A stretch of 64,000 nucleotides of DNA from Anaerolineales bacterium. Lineage in GTDB: Bacteria > Chloroflexota > Anaerolineae > Anaerolineales > Villigracilaceae. Of the stretch, positions 28,773-36,965 are shown piece after piece. The stretch lies in contig JABTUU010000002.1 of NCBI GenBank assembly GCA_015075275.1, positions 1,054,001 to 1,118,000 of the forward strand, written 5' to 3'. The notes below the pieces were generated by a model. The model had not been told where the DNA came from. It was given only the letters and a program-made list of their open reading frames with translations, and did not search any database. The position numbers were made by a program, and so were the translations under genes. How positions within the stretch are numbered: position 1 is the first letter of the stretch; every line of letters begins with the position of its first letter.

Positions 28773-29677
28773 CCGCTTGGGTCTCCAAACATAAGAATTT
28801 ATTTCTGCGCGCATTGGGAACGATCTTAGCGACAGGATTAATTATTTTTTTGATTCGACGCGAAGGTTGGGACCAGATTACAGATTCGTTAAAGCAAATT
28901 CCGCCAGCCGTATTGTTATTGGCGTTATTCTTTGCGTTAATCTCGCGCTTGTTGGTCTCTTTCCGTTGGCACGTTCTGCTTCGTTCGGGCGGTATAACGA
29001 TTCCTCTCTTAAGGACAATTCAATTAACTTTGACCGGTTTGTTCGCATCCAATTATTTGCCCACCACGATCGGCGGCGACGTAGTGCGTTTAGGCGGGGT
29101 GATCAGCCTAGGGTACGATCGCGCCATTTGCCTTGCCTCGATTGCCGCAGATCGTCTCGTTGGCATGGTTGGCATGTTCTGCGCAGCGCCGTTTGGGCTG
29201 ATCCCCGCTTGGAATACCTTAGGCGCGGCGCATGTGACATTAAGCGCGATGCCTCCCATGGCTAAGAAAATAGCAGGCTTTATTCGACGACTGCTTGATT
29301 CATTTTCGATATGGTTTAAGCAGCCTGTTGCGTTGATTTCTTCTCTGCTGTGTACATGGGGCAATATGATCTTTATCTTTGCGATAGCGTACATCTTGAT
29401 ACAAGGATTAGGCGAACATGTTTCATATGCGCTTATTGCAGGCGTTTGGAGCCTTGCTTATTTCGTCACGCTTATCCCCATCTCAATTAACGGCTATGGC
29501 GTGCAGGAACTTTCGCTTACTTTTCTGTTCTCGCATATTGCGGGGCTTAGTCCTGCCGTAAGTTTGACCGTTGCTGTATTGATGCGCGTTATTTTTCTCG
29601 CAGCAAGTTTACCGGGCGCATTCTTTCTTCCCTCTGTAATGGCTGCCGTATCCGATGCCCGCAAAGGATCGTCGTGA
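28769..29677 (+). CDS. Flippase-like lysylphosphatidylglycerol synthase transmembrane family protein
   Basis: 302 residues, eight or so transmembrane helices. Family signature LSRLLVSFRWHVLLRSGG-like segment (SRLLVSFRWHVLL, about residue 52) and YLPTTIGGDVVRLGGVISLG (about 92-111), characteristic of UPF0104/AglD-like proteins, also found as the membrane part of MprF. In polysaccharide or archaeal glycan loci such proteins are proposed to flip or process lipid-linked sugars. Coupled to GT2 upstream and GT4 downstream by 4-bp overlaps. Confidence 0.85.
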   Translation: MTAWVSKHKNLFLRALGTILATGLIIFLIRREGWDQITDSLKQIPPAVLLLALFFALISRLLVSFRWHVLLRSGGITIPLLRTIQLTLTGLFASNYLPTTIGGDVVRLGGVISLGYDRAICLASIAADRLVGMVGMFCAAPFGLIPAWNTLGAAHVTLSAMPPMAKKIAGFIRRLLDSFSIWFKQPVALISSLLCTWGNMIFIFAIAYILIQGLGEHVSYALIAGVWSLAYFVTLIPISINGYGVQELSLTFLFSHIAGLSPAVSLTVAVLMRVIFLAASLPGAFFLPSVMAAVSDARKGSS

Positions 29678-30816
29678 ATATGCGTATCCTCGTTTTAAAT
29701 CACGAATTCCCGCCGGTGGGCGGCGGCGGCGGACGCGCGGCAGAAAGCATTTGCCAAGCCCTCGCCAAGCGCGGACATGAGATCAAAGTTTTAACGTCTC
29801 ACTTCAAAAATTTACCCCGTCAGGAACAGCGAGAGGGGTACGAGATCGTTCGGATACCTGTCATACGGACTCAAGCCTTCCGCGCCAGTTTTCTCTCGAT
29901 GGCTCTCTACGTTCTTTCGGGACTTTGGGCTGGGTTCCGGCTCATCCGCTTCTTCAACCCCCATGTGATTCACGTCCACTTTGCCGTACCCGCTGGCGCG
30001 CTGGCATGGGCGCTTTCTCGTTTCACGCGCATTCCCTATGTGTTGACCGCCCATCTTGGCGACGTGCCCGACGGCGTACCCGAAAAAACGGACGGTTGGT
30101 TTCGCTTTATCTTTCCGTTCACGCGTTGGATCTGGCGCGACGCTAGCGCGCGAGTCGCGGTTAGCGAATATACGCGTTCATTAGCGCTCGAACAATACCC
30201 TCAAGAAATCCTTGTCATCCCCAATGGGGTGGAAGCGGACTTGGAACGCCCCGCTTTGATTCGCGTCAACGATCCTCCTGTCATCGTTTTTGCCGGTCGA
30301 TTCATGGAACAAAAGGATCCGCTTATGATCGTTCAAACTCTAAGCGAGATGAAAGACCTCTCGTGGAGATGCATTATGATTGGCGACGGCCCGTTAGCGC
30401 CTCAAGTGGAAAAATCTATTGCAGAATTTGGAGCAGAGGATCGTTTTCTATTAACAGGCTGGATCGCGCCTGATGAAGTGATGAAACAGTTCGAACGAAG
30501 CGACATACTCTTCATGCCCTCTCTCTCAGAGGGACTTCCCGTTGTGGGCGTGCAAGCGTTGGCAAAGGGCCTCGCTATCGTCGCCAGCCATATCGGCGGA
30601 TTCGTAGATTTGGTGGATGAAGGTCAGAATGGGTATTTGGTTGAAGCGAGAAGCAAGGATAAATTTAAATCGAAATTGCGAGAATTACTCGTAAGCCCCA
30701 GCCGTTTGTTATCATTTCGTCAAGCCAGTTTGGAAAAAGCGAAATTATTTGAAATCTCTCGTATCGCCGAACAATATGAAGATCTATTTACCGCTGTGTT
30801 GGAGAAGGGAAAGTAA
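29674..30816 (+). CDS. Family 4 glycosyltransferase
   Basis: 380-residue GT-B retaining glycosyltransferase. The N-terminal glycine-rich loop is FPPVGGGGGRAAESI (residues 12-26); the C-terminal nucleotide-sugar-binding signature is MPSLSEGLPVVGVQALAKGLAIVASHIGG (E-x7-E pattern, here with A in place of the second Glu region), plus VFAGRFMEQKDP. Start is GTG 29674 overlapping the previous stop, with ATG 29680 as alternative. Likely adds a sugar to the surface polysaccharide. Confidence 0.9.
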   Translation: MNMRILVLNHEFPPVGGGGGRAAESICQALAKRGHEIKVLTSHFKNLPRQEQREGYEIVRIPVIRTQAFRASFLSMALYVLSGLWAGFRLIRFFNPHVIHVHFAVPAGALAWALSRFTRIPYVLTAHLGDVPDGVPEKTDGWFRFIFPFTRWIWRDASARVAVSEYTRSLALEQYPQEILVIPNGVEADLERPALIRVNDPPVIVFAGRFMEQKDPLMIVQTLSEMKDLSWRCIMIGDGPLAPQVEKSIAEFGAEDRFLLTGWIAPDEVMKQFERSDILFMPSLSEGLPVVGVQALAKGLAIVASHIGGFVDLVDEGQNGYLVEARSKDKFKSKLRELLVSPSRLLSFRQASLEKAKLFEISRIAEQYEDLFTAVLEKGK

Positions 30817-30817
30817 T

Positions 30818-31228
30818 ATGACGCGAGAATTTAACTTCAAAGAAGGCGACGGCTTTTCATTCGAGCGATTCATTTCCGCCGACGACGTAAAGAAATTCGC
30901 TGAGATTGTGGGCGATTCGAATCCGATTCATTTAGACGAATCATTTGCCGAGCGATCGTTCTTCAAAAAAAGGATCGTTCACGGCGCGTTCTTGGGCGGG
31001 TTGATCTCGAAAGCGCTGGGCGTGGATTTTCCCGGCGAAGGCGCTGTGTATATTTCGCAGAACTCCGCGTTCAAACGCCCGGTCTTTGTTGATTCAATCG
31101 TGAGAGTGGAAATAAAAGTAACGCAAGTAAACTCGGAGAAGCGACGACTCGCGTTGGATACGACGATTCTAAACGCGGACGGGAAAGCCTGCCTCGTCGG
31201 CTCAGCCGAAGTGTGGCTGCCGGAGTAA
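30818..31228 (+). CDS. MaoC-family (R)-enoyl-CoA hydratase-like protein
   Basis: 136-residue single hot-dog fold. The hydratase-2 motif is visible: DSNPIHLDESFAERSFFKKRIVHGAFLGGLIS, with the Asp/His catalytic dyad in GDSNPIHLD. Family members hydrate (R)-3-hydroxyacyl-CoA/ACP. ATG 30818 has SD GAGAAGGGA in the end of the preceding GT4 gene, one base after its stop, so it is the last gene of the coupled glycosyltransferase operon, an unusual neighbour. May act on an acyl or lipid component of the glycan. A bidirectional terminator follows. Confidence 0.85.
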   Translation: MTREFNFKEGDGFSFERFISADDVKKFAEIVGDSNPIHLDESFAERSFFKKRIVHGAFLGGLISKALGVDFPGEGAVYISQNSAFKRPVFVDSIVRVEIKVTQVNSEKRRLALDTTILNADGKACLVGSAEVWLPE

Positions 31229-31277
31229 CGGATGAAAGCCATCGCCTCCATTGTTGGCGCCAGACTTTAATAAGGAT

Positions 31278-31327
31278 ATAAATAAAAAGTCAGCCGAGAT
31301 ATTAAATTCGACCGACTTTTTATTTAT
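31278..31327. terminator. Bidirectional terminator
   Basis: 14-bp A/T-rich arms ATAAATAAAAAGTC (31278-31291) and GACTTTTTATTTAT (31314-31327) with partly paired interior, between convergent genes. Confidence 0.75.
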
Positions 31328-31357
31328 CAATTGCCGTCAAGTTTTATGGATTGAAGG

Positions 31358-32086
31358 CTACGGGGATTGCATTGAATTGCCGCCTTCGAGCTCCACGCCT
31401 GGAGCGACCTCTTCAAAGAGATCCGCTTCGGCTTCTACTTTCACAATCTTAGATAGCTTCGCCCAGTTCACTACTAAATATCCGGAGGGAGTATCTCGAT
31501 AGAAACCAAAGCCAACCTGCCCTGTACGGAAGGATGGATCAGCAACTTTCGCAACCAGTTTGCCGTTAATATAGAACTTGAAATTTGAGCCGTTCGCTCT
31601 CACTTGAAGGGTGTTCCAACCATTCTTTACAATCGCGGAACTGGCGGTCCAATCTTTTAATGCCACTTCAGCGCCCTTCGCGGGATACTTCCAGATTGAG
31701 AACGTGCCATTATTAGTGTAAGCGAACCAGTAGGAGGATTTCCAATACTTAACAGCTGACAACGAGTTAGGGTTGCCGCGGATAATCACGCCGTTTGCAA
31801 ATGCGCCTACCCGCTTCATGCGAACTGAGTAGACGAAGTTGCTATAGTTGCCAACCCGTTTGGCGGAAGCCATCCGGTCTTTTATGCCATTCGAGCGATA
31901 ATAACCGGCGCCGGTTAATTTCCAAGCGCCTGCTACTGCCGACCAGCCCGCAGATGAACCGTTAAAGGAACTGTTGAAGTTTTTGCTGACAGCCTCTCCT
32001 TGGGCAAAAGCAGTGGCGCTAAAAGACAGAGACAGGATTAAAATTAGAGATAGAAAAGTTGTTTTAATTCGATTTCGAATAGACAC
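31358..32086 (-). CDS. Secreted LamG/DUF1080-like beta-sandwich protein
   Basis: 242 residues beginning at GTG 32086 (SD AAGGAGA). Signal peptide with cleavage likely after ATAFA (about residue 28). The mature part resembles a concanavalin-type beta sandwich (FNGSSAGWSAVAGAWKLTGA; NGWNTLQVRANGSNFKFYIN; GQVGFGFYRD), as in DUF1080/GH16-like carbohydrate-binding domains. No catalytic residues identified. Probably exported glycan-binding protein. Transcribed opposite to the locus. Confidence 0.75.
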   Translation of the reverse strand: MSIRNRIKTTFLSLILILSLSFSATAFAQGEAVSKNFNSSFNGSSAGWSAVAGAWKLTGAGYYRSNGIKDRMASAKRVGNYSNFVYSVRMKRVGAFANGVIIRGNPNSLSAVKYWKSSYWFAYTNNGTFSIWKYPAKGAEVALKDWTASSAIVKNGWNTLQVRANGSNFKFYINGKLVAKVADPSFRTGQVGFGFYRDTPSGYLVVNWAKLSKIVKVEAEADLFEEVAPGVELEGGNSMQSP

Positions 32087-32115
32087 TGTATGTTCTCCTT
32101 GCTAGTTAGATAGTC

Positions 32116-32149
32116 AGTATAAAAAGTAAAACGCAAGTAAAATACTTGC
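32116..32149 (-). promoter_or_regulatory. Promoter and inverted repeat of the secreted-protein gene
   Basis: Minus-strand -10 TATACT (32121-32116). A 7-bp inverted repeat GCAAGTA-AAA-TACTTGC (32133-32149) covers the expected -35 position. It is followed on the plus strand by CTGAATTTT (32149-32157), one half of the gmd-type operator. Confidence 0.45.
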
Positions 32150-32264
32150 TGAATTTTCAACCTTCCGATGATATGTAATCCTATATCATATCGTTCGGAC
32201 TCGCAAGGCTTTCCAGCGAATTGTATGTTTTTTGCAAGGTTACTTAACTAGGGTCCTAATCTTA

Positions 32265-32325
32265 CGTCGTTCTGAGCGCAACGAGGGATCTTGGATTTAA
32301 GTCTCTCAAAGATGAAATCCAAGAT
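32265..32325. repeat. Palindromic intergenic repeat, family B-like
   Basis: Starts CGTCGTTCTGAGCG and contains perfect 11-bp arms ATCTTGGATTT (32288-32298) and AAATCCAAGAT (32315-32325). Related in wording to the copy at 50349-50428. Confidence 0.55.
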
Positions 32326-32714
32326 TTTCCGTCGTCTTACTTCTAAAGAGCGAGAAAAGGATTTTATATACGCGCGCTAGGCATTAGATTTGAAATGCGA
32401 ATAAACCCTGAAGAATTTATGCCAAATGAGCGGCGTTTACGCTCTAACGATGTGCGCATGGATTTGCGGTTGTCTCGCGTTCGGTCTTCCGTTCGCGATC
32501 GCCTATGCCGACGCTGACCTCGATGATGCGGGTTTTGATTTCCTGTTGAAGATTCCCAACAAAGAGGATAACATTCACGCGCACGGAGATGCCATCCGCG
32601 AGTTTGCGTATCGGATGCGCAGCGTCCGCGTGGACCGCTGCTTTGCTTGAAACTCGAATTGACTCGAAGCAAAGGAAATCATGCGTCTGAAACTTTTTGA
32701 AGAGATACTTAACG

Positions 32715-34889
32715 ATGCAAATGCCAACCACCCGTGAACTATTCCTGCGATTGCTCATCATCGCGCTTGCCACATTTTTATTAACCGCCGCCAGCCTTGA
32801 ATTCTATAACATCGCGTGGGGGACGGGCGAATGGCTGGGCGAGTTTTCGCTGAAGTGGTTTGCTGCGTTCGTTTTGTTCGAGGCGTTCTGCGTTGCTTGC
32901 CTCGAAGCGACGATCTTCACGACGTGGCGCAATGAGCAATTTTATTCCGTGCTTGCTCGCGTTGCGAAACTCCGTAACAAACTTGGCGTTGTGCGCTGGT
33001 TTTTGAGCGCGGTCGTTCTCATCCTTCCCATTTGGATCCTGCAATACACCGCGTGGGGACTCGTTCTACACGGACAATATCTGCGCTGGCTGTTGTGGGC
33101 GGCTTCTGGCATATTGCTCGGCTTCTTGTTGACGCGCTCCGATGAACATGCGGTTGAATGGCTTGGAATATTATCCGCGTTAACTCTGATCTCAGGCGCG
33201 GCGGTCTTCATCTTGTCGCTCGGTAACGTGACGAGTTATCCGTTTTCGCTGGGCTGGTCGGAGGGAAATCGCTGGTGGGATTATTCGATCCTCTTCGGGC
33301 GCGATATTTATATCTATCCCGAAGATAAGCCGATTCCTGTTTTGCTCGACATCGGCAGGCAGTTCATCGGCGGGATTCCGTTTTTGATTCCCAACGTAAC
33401 CATTTGGCAGGCGCGACTCTGGGTTGGATTAGTGAACGCCGTGCCGTATTTCATTCTCGGTCTCGTCGCGTTCAAATCCGCGCAGTTCAACCGCTGGCAA
33501 TGGATTCTCGTTTCAGTGTGGACGATGATCTTCGTACTTCAAGGTCCGATCCATCCGCCGTTGTTGTGGTGCGCGATCCTTGTTGCGTTCGCGTGGGGCA
33601 AGCCATTGTGGCTGGCTGTGCCGTTGATCCTCGTCACAAGTTATTTTGCCGAAGTGAGTCGCTACACCTGGTTGTTTGCGCCTGGCATGTGGGCGGCGAT
33701 GCTGGAGTTTGCTGGCGGGGATTCAATATTAACCGCTGAGAGCGCCAAGGACGCGAAGAAAGATTTAAAACTTGGCGATCATAGCGGGCTTCGTGGTTCG
33801 AACGATCGCGCCGCCTGGGTGCGCGCAATTTCAGTCGGCGTGGCAGGCATCCTCGGCGGATACGTTGCGCCGTTCTTTATCCCAACGATTCTTGCTCGGC
33901 TCTCCCCGAATGTTTCCTCCAGCTTCGGCGGCGGCGTGACGTTGTCCGGCGTCAGCGCGGAAGCGAGCTCGCAGGAATTGCTTTGGTATCGTCTGTTCCC
34001 GAACGCCACGTATCCCGAAGGGATTTTGCTCGGCTTGCTTCTCGCGGTGGGACCGTTGATCGCCGTGCTCATTTATTTATCGGTGATGCGGCGATGGACG
34101 TTGAACGTATGGCAAAAACTTGCGGTCATCCTCCCGTTGCTTGCGTTTCTCGTCGTCGGCTTGATCGTCAGCGTGAAGATCGGCGGCGGCGGCGACTTGC
34201 ATAACATGGATATGTTCATCCTTGGCTTGTTGTTTGCAGGCGCGATGGCATGGCATCGTTCGGGCGCGAAATGGATTGTCAAAAGCGCTGCGTCGCCTGT
34301 GTGGATTCGACTCGCGATGCTCTTTATGGTTGTCTATCCCGCATACTATCCGATGAAGTTCATCGCGCCGAATCGAGTGGCGGAGGAAGATATGACGTGG
34401 GTGATGACCCTCGCCGATATTCCGCCGCAAGGTCCGTTCCCTGAATTGCTTCCGTATGAAACCGATTCGGACAAAGCGCTAAAAGTTATTCAGAACGCGA
34501 TCGAAGAAGCCGCGCCGAGGGGCGAGATTCTGTTCATAGATCAACGCCAACTGCTTACTTTTAAATACATCACCGGCATCCCGCTCGCGCCGGAGTACGA
34601 TAAAAAGGTCCTCATCAACGAAGCGATGAGCGCCAGCGAATCATATTTCCAAGCTTTTTACCGCGACCTTGCCGCGCAACGTTTCTCGCTCATCATCACT
34701 AATCCGCTGCACGAACGAGTCCAGACTGAGGAAGATAATTTCGGCGAAGAAAACAACGCCTGGGTTAAGTGGGTCTCTGCGCCCGTGCTATGTTTTTATG
34801 AACCGTTGGAAACTTTGAAGAAAGTTAGAATACAATTGCTTGCGCCGAAGCAGGATGTTTCGACATGCGTGAAATACCTAATACCGTAG
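32715..34889 (+). CDS. Large polytopic membrane protein, paralogue A
   Basis: 724 residues from ATG 32715 (a TTG-initiated extension of six residues is possible). About 12 transmembrane helices and a C-terminal soluble domain. Clearly paralogous to the protein at 36966: shared LGWSEGNRWWDYS / MGWSETSRYYYPS, LIVSVKIGGGGDLHNMD / LIVSLKIGGGADLHNLD, and EILFIDQRQLL / EILFITQRHLI. The pattern suggests a GT-C-like glycosyltransferase or glycan polymerase; function unassigned. Residues about 339-362 are encoded by a simple repeat inserted in frame (33730-33801). Overlaps nothing; the WecE-type gene follows by 8 bp. Confidence 0.7.
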   Translation: MQMPTTRELFLRLLIIALATFLLTAASLEFYNIAWGTGEWLGEFSLKWFAAFVLFEAFCVACLEATIFTTWRNEQFYSVLARVAKLRNKLGVVRWFLSAVVLILPIWILQYTAWGLVLHGQYLRWLLWAASGILLGFLLTRSDEHAVEWLGILSALTLISGAAVFILSLGNVTSYPFSLGWSEGNRWWDYSILFGRDIYIYPEDKPIPVLLDIGRQFIGGIPFLIPNVTIWQARLWVGLVNAVPYFILGLVAFKSAQFNRWQWILVSVWTMIFVLQGPIHPPLLWCAILVAFAWGKPLWLAVPLILVTSYFAEVSRYTWLFAPGMWAAMLEFAGGDSILTAESAKDAKKDLKLGDHSGLRGSNDRAAWVRAISVGVAGILGGYVAPFFIPTILARLSPNVSSSFGGGVTLSGVSAEASSQELLWYRLFPNATYPEGILLGLLLAVGPLIAVLIYLSVMRRWTLNVWQKLAVILPLLAFLVVGLIVSVKIGGGGDLHNMDMFILGLLFAGAMAWHRSGAKWIVKSAASPVWIRLAMLFMVVYPAYYPMKFIAPNRVAEEDMTWVMTLADIPPQGPFPELLPYETDSDKALKVIQNAIEEAAPRGEILFIDQRQLLTFKYITGIPLAPEYDKKVLINEAMSASESYFQAFYRDLAAQRFSLIITNPLHERVQTEEDNFGEENNAWVKWVSAPVLCFYEPLETLKKVRIQLLAPKQDVSTCVKYLIP
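33730..33801. repeat. Repeat of the CCACAAAG/CTTCGTGG type inside a gene
   Basis: Begins AACCGCTGAGAGCGCCAAGG and ends CTTCGTGGTTCG, arms of an intergenic palindrome type (compare 52705-52794), here read in frame as TAESAKDAKKDL...GLRGSN between hydrophobic helices. Confidence 0.55.
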
Positions 34890-34897
34890 GAGTTTTA

Positions 34898-36028
34898 ATG
34901 TCCGTTACATTTAATAGACCTACGCAAGTTGGCAACGAACTTGAATATATTCGGCAAGCCCTGCAGTCGTCGCATATTTCGGGCGACGGAAATTTTACGA
35001 AGAAAGCGCATGTCATTCTCGAACAGGCGGTGAACGTCCCTAAGGCGCTGCTCACCACTTCCTGTACGCACGCGCTGGAAATGTCCGCGCTGCTGCTCGA
35101 TCTTAAAGAAGGAGATGAGGTCATCGTACCCTCGTTCACATTCGTTTCGACGATCAATGCGTTCGTCTTGCGCGGCGCGAAAGCGGTCTTTGCCGACGTT
35201 CGACCTGACACGCTTAACCTCGACGAATCTAAACTGGAAGCGTTAATCACTCCAAAGACGCGCGCCATCGTCGTAGTGCATTATGCAGGCGTCGGCTGTG
35301 AAATGGACGCGATCATGGAAATCGCCAATCGTCACAACATCCCTGTCATCGAAGATAACGCGCATGGCTTGTTTGGCAAGTATAAAGGCAAGAATCTCGG
35401 AACATTTGGAGTATTGGCGGCGCAAAGTTTTCACGAGACGAAGAATCTCACGTCGGGCGAGGGAGGCGCGCTGCTTATCAACGACGAGAAATATTTTGAC
35501 GACGCCGAAATTCTGCGCGAGAAAGGGACGAATCGCAGTCGCTTCTTCCGCGGACAAGTGGATAAATACACATGGGTAAATCTCGGATCGAGTTATCTTC
35601 CTTCTGAAATCCTTGCGGCGCATTTGTTCGCTCAGCTAGAAAAGCGTGAGGAAATTCAATCTGCCCGTAAAAAGATTTGGGAAACGTACTATAAGGAACT
35701 CGGCGCTTGGGCAGAGGAGAATCGTGTGCAAATGCCGTTCGTGCCTGCGTACTGTGAACAGTCTTACCATATGTTTTATCTGCTCTTTCCCAGCCTTGAA
35801 GCGCGGACGAAAGCCATCTCCCACTTACAGGAGCGGGAGATTCTCGCCGTTTTTCATTATTTGCCGTTGCATCTTTCGCCGATGGGTGAAAAATATGGCG
35901 GTAAAGTCGGCGATTGCCCGGTGACTGAGCGCGTTAGCGATCAGTTATTACGTTTACCATTTTATACAAATATGACTGAAGAAGAACAAAAGACGGTGAT
36001 AAGCGCGTTGAAAGAGTTTGCCGTTTAA
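34898..36028 (+). CDS. wecE: dTDP-4-amino-4,6-dideoxygalactose transaminase (WecE/RffA)
   Basis: 376-residue PLP-dependent DegT/DnrJ/EryC1/StrS aminotransferase. It aligns along its length with enterobacterial WecE, which makes dTDP-4-amino-4,6-dideoxy-D-galactose (dTDP-Fuc4N) from the 4-keto sugar: LLTTSCTHALEM, PSFTFVSTINAFVLRGAK, VVHYAGVGCEMD, SFHETKN with the PLP lysine (about residue 184), REKGTNRSRFFRGQVDKYTW. Start 34898 chosen for the SD TAGGAG; an upstream ATG at 34865 overlaps the previous gene. Donor dTDP-4-keto-6-deoxyglucose enzymes (RmlA/B) are not in the window. Confidence 0.92.
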   Translation: MSVTFNRPTQVGNELEYIRQALQSSHISGDGNFTKKAHVILEQAVNVPKALLTTSCTHALEMSALLLDLKEGDEVIVPSFTFVSTINAFVLRGAKAVFADVRPDTLNLDESKLEALITPKTRAIVVVHYAGVGCEMDAIMEIANRHNIPVIEDNAHGLFGKYKGKNLGTFGVLAAQSFHETKNLTSGEGGALLINDEKYFDDAEILREKGTNRSRFFRGQVDKYTWVNLGSSYLPSEILAAHLFAQLEKREEIQSARKKIWETYYKELGAWAEENRVQMPFVPAYCEQSYHMFYLLFPSLEARTKAISHLQEREILAVFHYLPLHLSPMGEKYGGKVGDCPVTERVSDQLLRLPFYTNMTEEEQKTVISALKEFAV

Positions 36029-36037
36029 GGCTCGGGG

Positions 36038-36053
36038 CTTCCTCGCAATGACA
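36038..36053. repeat. Family A repeat remnant
   Basis: CTTCCTCGCAATGAC, only the right end of the family A palindrome, directly before the ATG at 36056, which has no SD. Confidence 0.4.
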
Positions 36054-36055
36054 TA

Positions 36056-36892
36056 ATGAAAATAATTTTAATGAACCTCCCCTACTTCCTTCCCCGCCTC
36101 GTCCGTCACTTCATGCCCGAAAAACTCGTGCGGGCATTGTTATTGCGGAGCATCATTATCCGCCCTGGGTTGGAAACGAGCAACCCGTTCGCCGCCGTTC
36201 AACGCTACGTGGACGTGCTATCCGCGCGCGGACTCACGTTCAAAGATAAACGCGTCCTCGTCTTCGGCTACGGCGGTCGCTTCGACATGGGCTTCGGCTT
36301 GCTGAAAGAAGGCGCGGAGCATGTCATCCTGTGCGACAAGTACGCGCCTCCCGATGAACCGCACAACCGTCGTTTGTACGGAGCGGAGGATAAATATTTC
36401 TTCGCCGACAAAAGCGGGTGGCGCCCGCGCCCTGAGTGGATGACCCTGCTCGAAGACGACATCCGCGACCTGCAAGCGCGCGGCGATATTGAACCAGTGG
36501 ATTTTGTGCTGAGCAGTTCGGTCTACGAACACGTTGACGACGTGGAAGGCATCACGCGCGCCCTCGCCGCGTTGACGGAGCCCGACGGTCTGCACATCCA
36601 TTTTGTGGACTTGCGCGACCACTTCTTCAAATATCCCTTCGAGATGTTGCGCTTCTCCGCAAACGCGTGGAAGAATTGGTTGAACCCGTCCAGCAATCAC
36701 AACCGCTATCGCTTGTGGAATTATCGCAAAGCCTTTGAAGATTGTTTTGCAAATGTCGAGATCGAGATCCTCACCAGCGAAAAAGAAGCGTTTCTCAAAC
36801 TTCAGCCGCACATCAAACCCGAGTTTATCAGCGGGAACATGGAAGAAAATATTGCCGCAACGATTCGGGTGATTGCGTCCAAACCGAAATAA
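36056..36892 (+). CDS. Class I SAM methyltransferase-like protein
   Basis: 278 residues. Rossmann-type core with KRVLVFGYGGRFDMGFGLLKEG (motif I, about residues 63-84), CDKYAPPDEP, and VDFVLSSSVYEHVDDVEGITRALAAL as the motif IV/post-I region typical of small-molecule methyltransferases. The conserved YRLWNYRKAFEDCF follows. Likely methylates a sugar or lipid in the polysaccharide pathway. The start has no SD and is preceded by a repeat remnant. Confidence 0.75.
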   Translation: MKIILMNLPYFLPRLVRHFMPEKLVRALLLRSIIIRPGLETSNPFAAVQRYVDVLSARGLTFKDKRVLVFGYGGRFDMGFGLLKEGAEHVILCDKYAPPDEPHNRRLYGAEDKYFFADKSGWRPRPEWMTLLEDDIRDLQARGDIEPVDFVLSSSVYEHVDDVEGITRALAALTEPDGLHIHFVDLRDHFFKYPFEMLRFSANAWKNWLNPSSNHNRYRLWNYRKAFEDCFANVEIEILTSEKEAFLKLQPHIKPEFISGNMEENIAATIRVIASKPK

Positions 36893-36897
36893 AAGCA

Positions 36898-36959
36898 TCC
36901 GCAGATTAAGCAGATTCCACAGATTTTAAAAATCTGCGTCATCTGCGCAATCTGCGGAT
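36898..36959. repeat. Palindromic repeat, family C
   Basis: TCCGCAGATTAAGCAGATT... then AATCTGCGTCATCTGCGC and AATCTGCGGAT: a long imperfect hairpin ending 6 bp before the start codon at 36966. A second copy is at 54895-54953, also directly before a start codon. Confidence 0.75.
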
Positions 36960-36965
36960 AACTCT

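Larger units (their letters stand above)
32087..32714. other. 628-bp intergenic region with promoter elements and a repeat
   Basis: Holds the promoter of the secreted protein gene (32116-32149) and a repeat at about 32265-32325. Between 32360 and 32700 open frames exist on both strands, for example a 74-codon plus frame at 32426 and minus frames of about 100 codons, but none has recognisable sequence or a good start. No RNA gene seen. Confidence 0.5.

Noticed and set aside
32426-32650. 74-codon plus-strand frame and overlapping minus-strand frames of about 100 codons in the 32.4-32.7 kb gap.
   Set aside because: No SD, no recognisable sequence, and mutually overlapping frames of similar length.
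36898-36959. Family C repeat considered as a CRISPR unit or a rho-independent terminator.
   Set aside because: Only isolated copies, no regular spacing or spacers, and no T-run after the stem.
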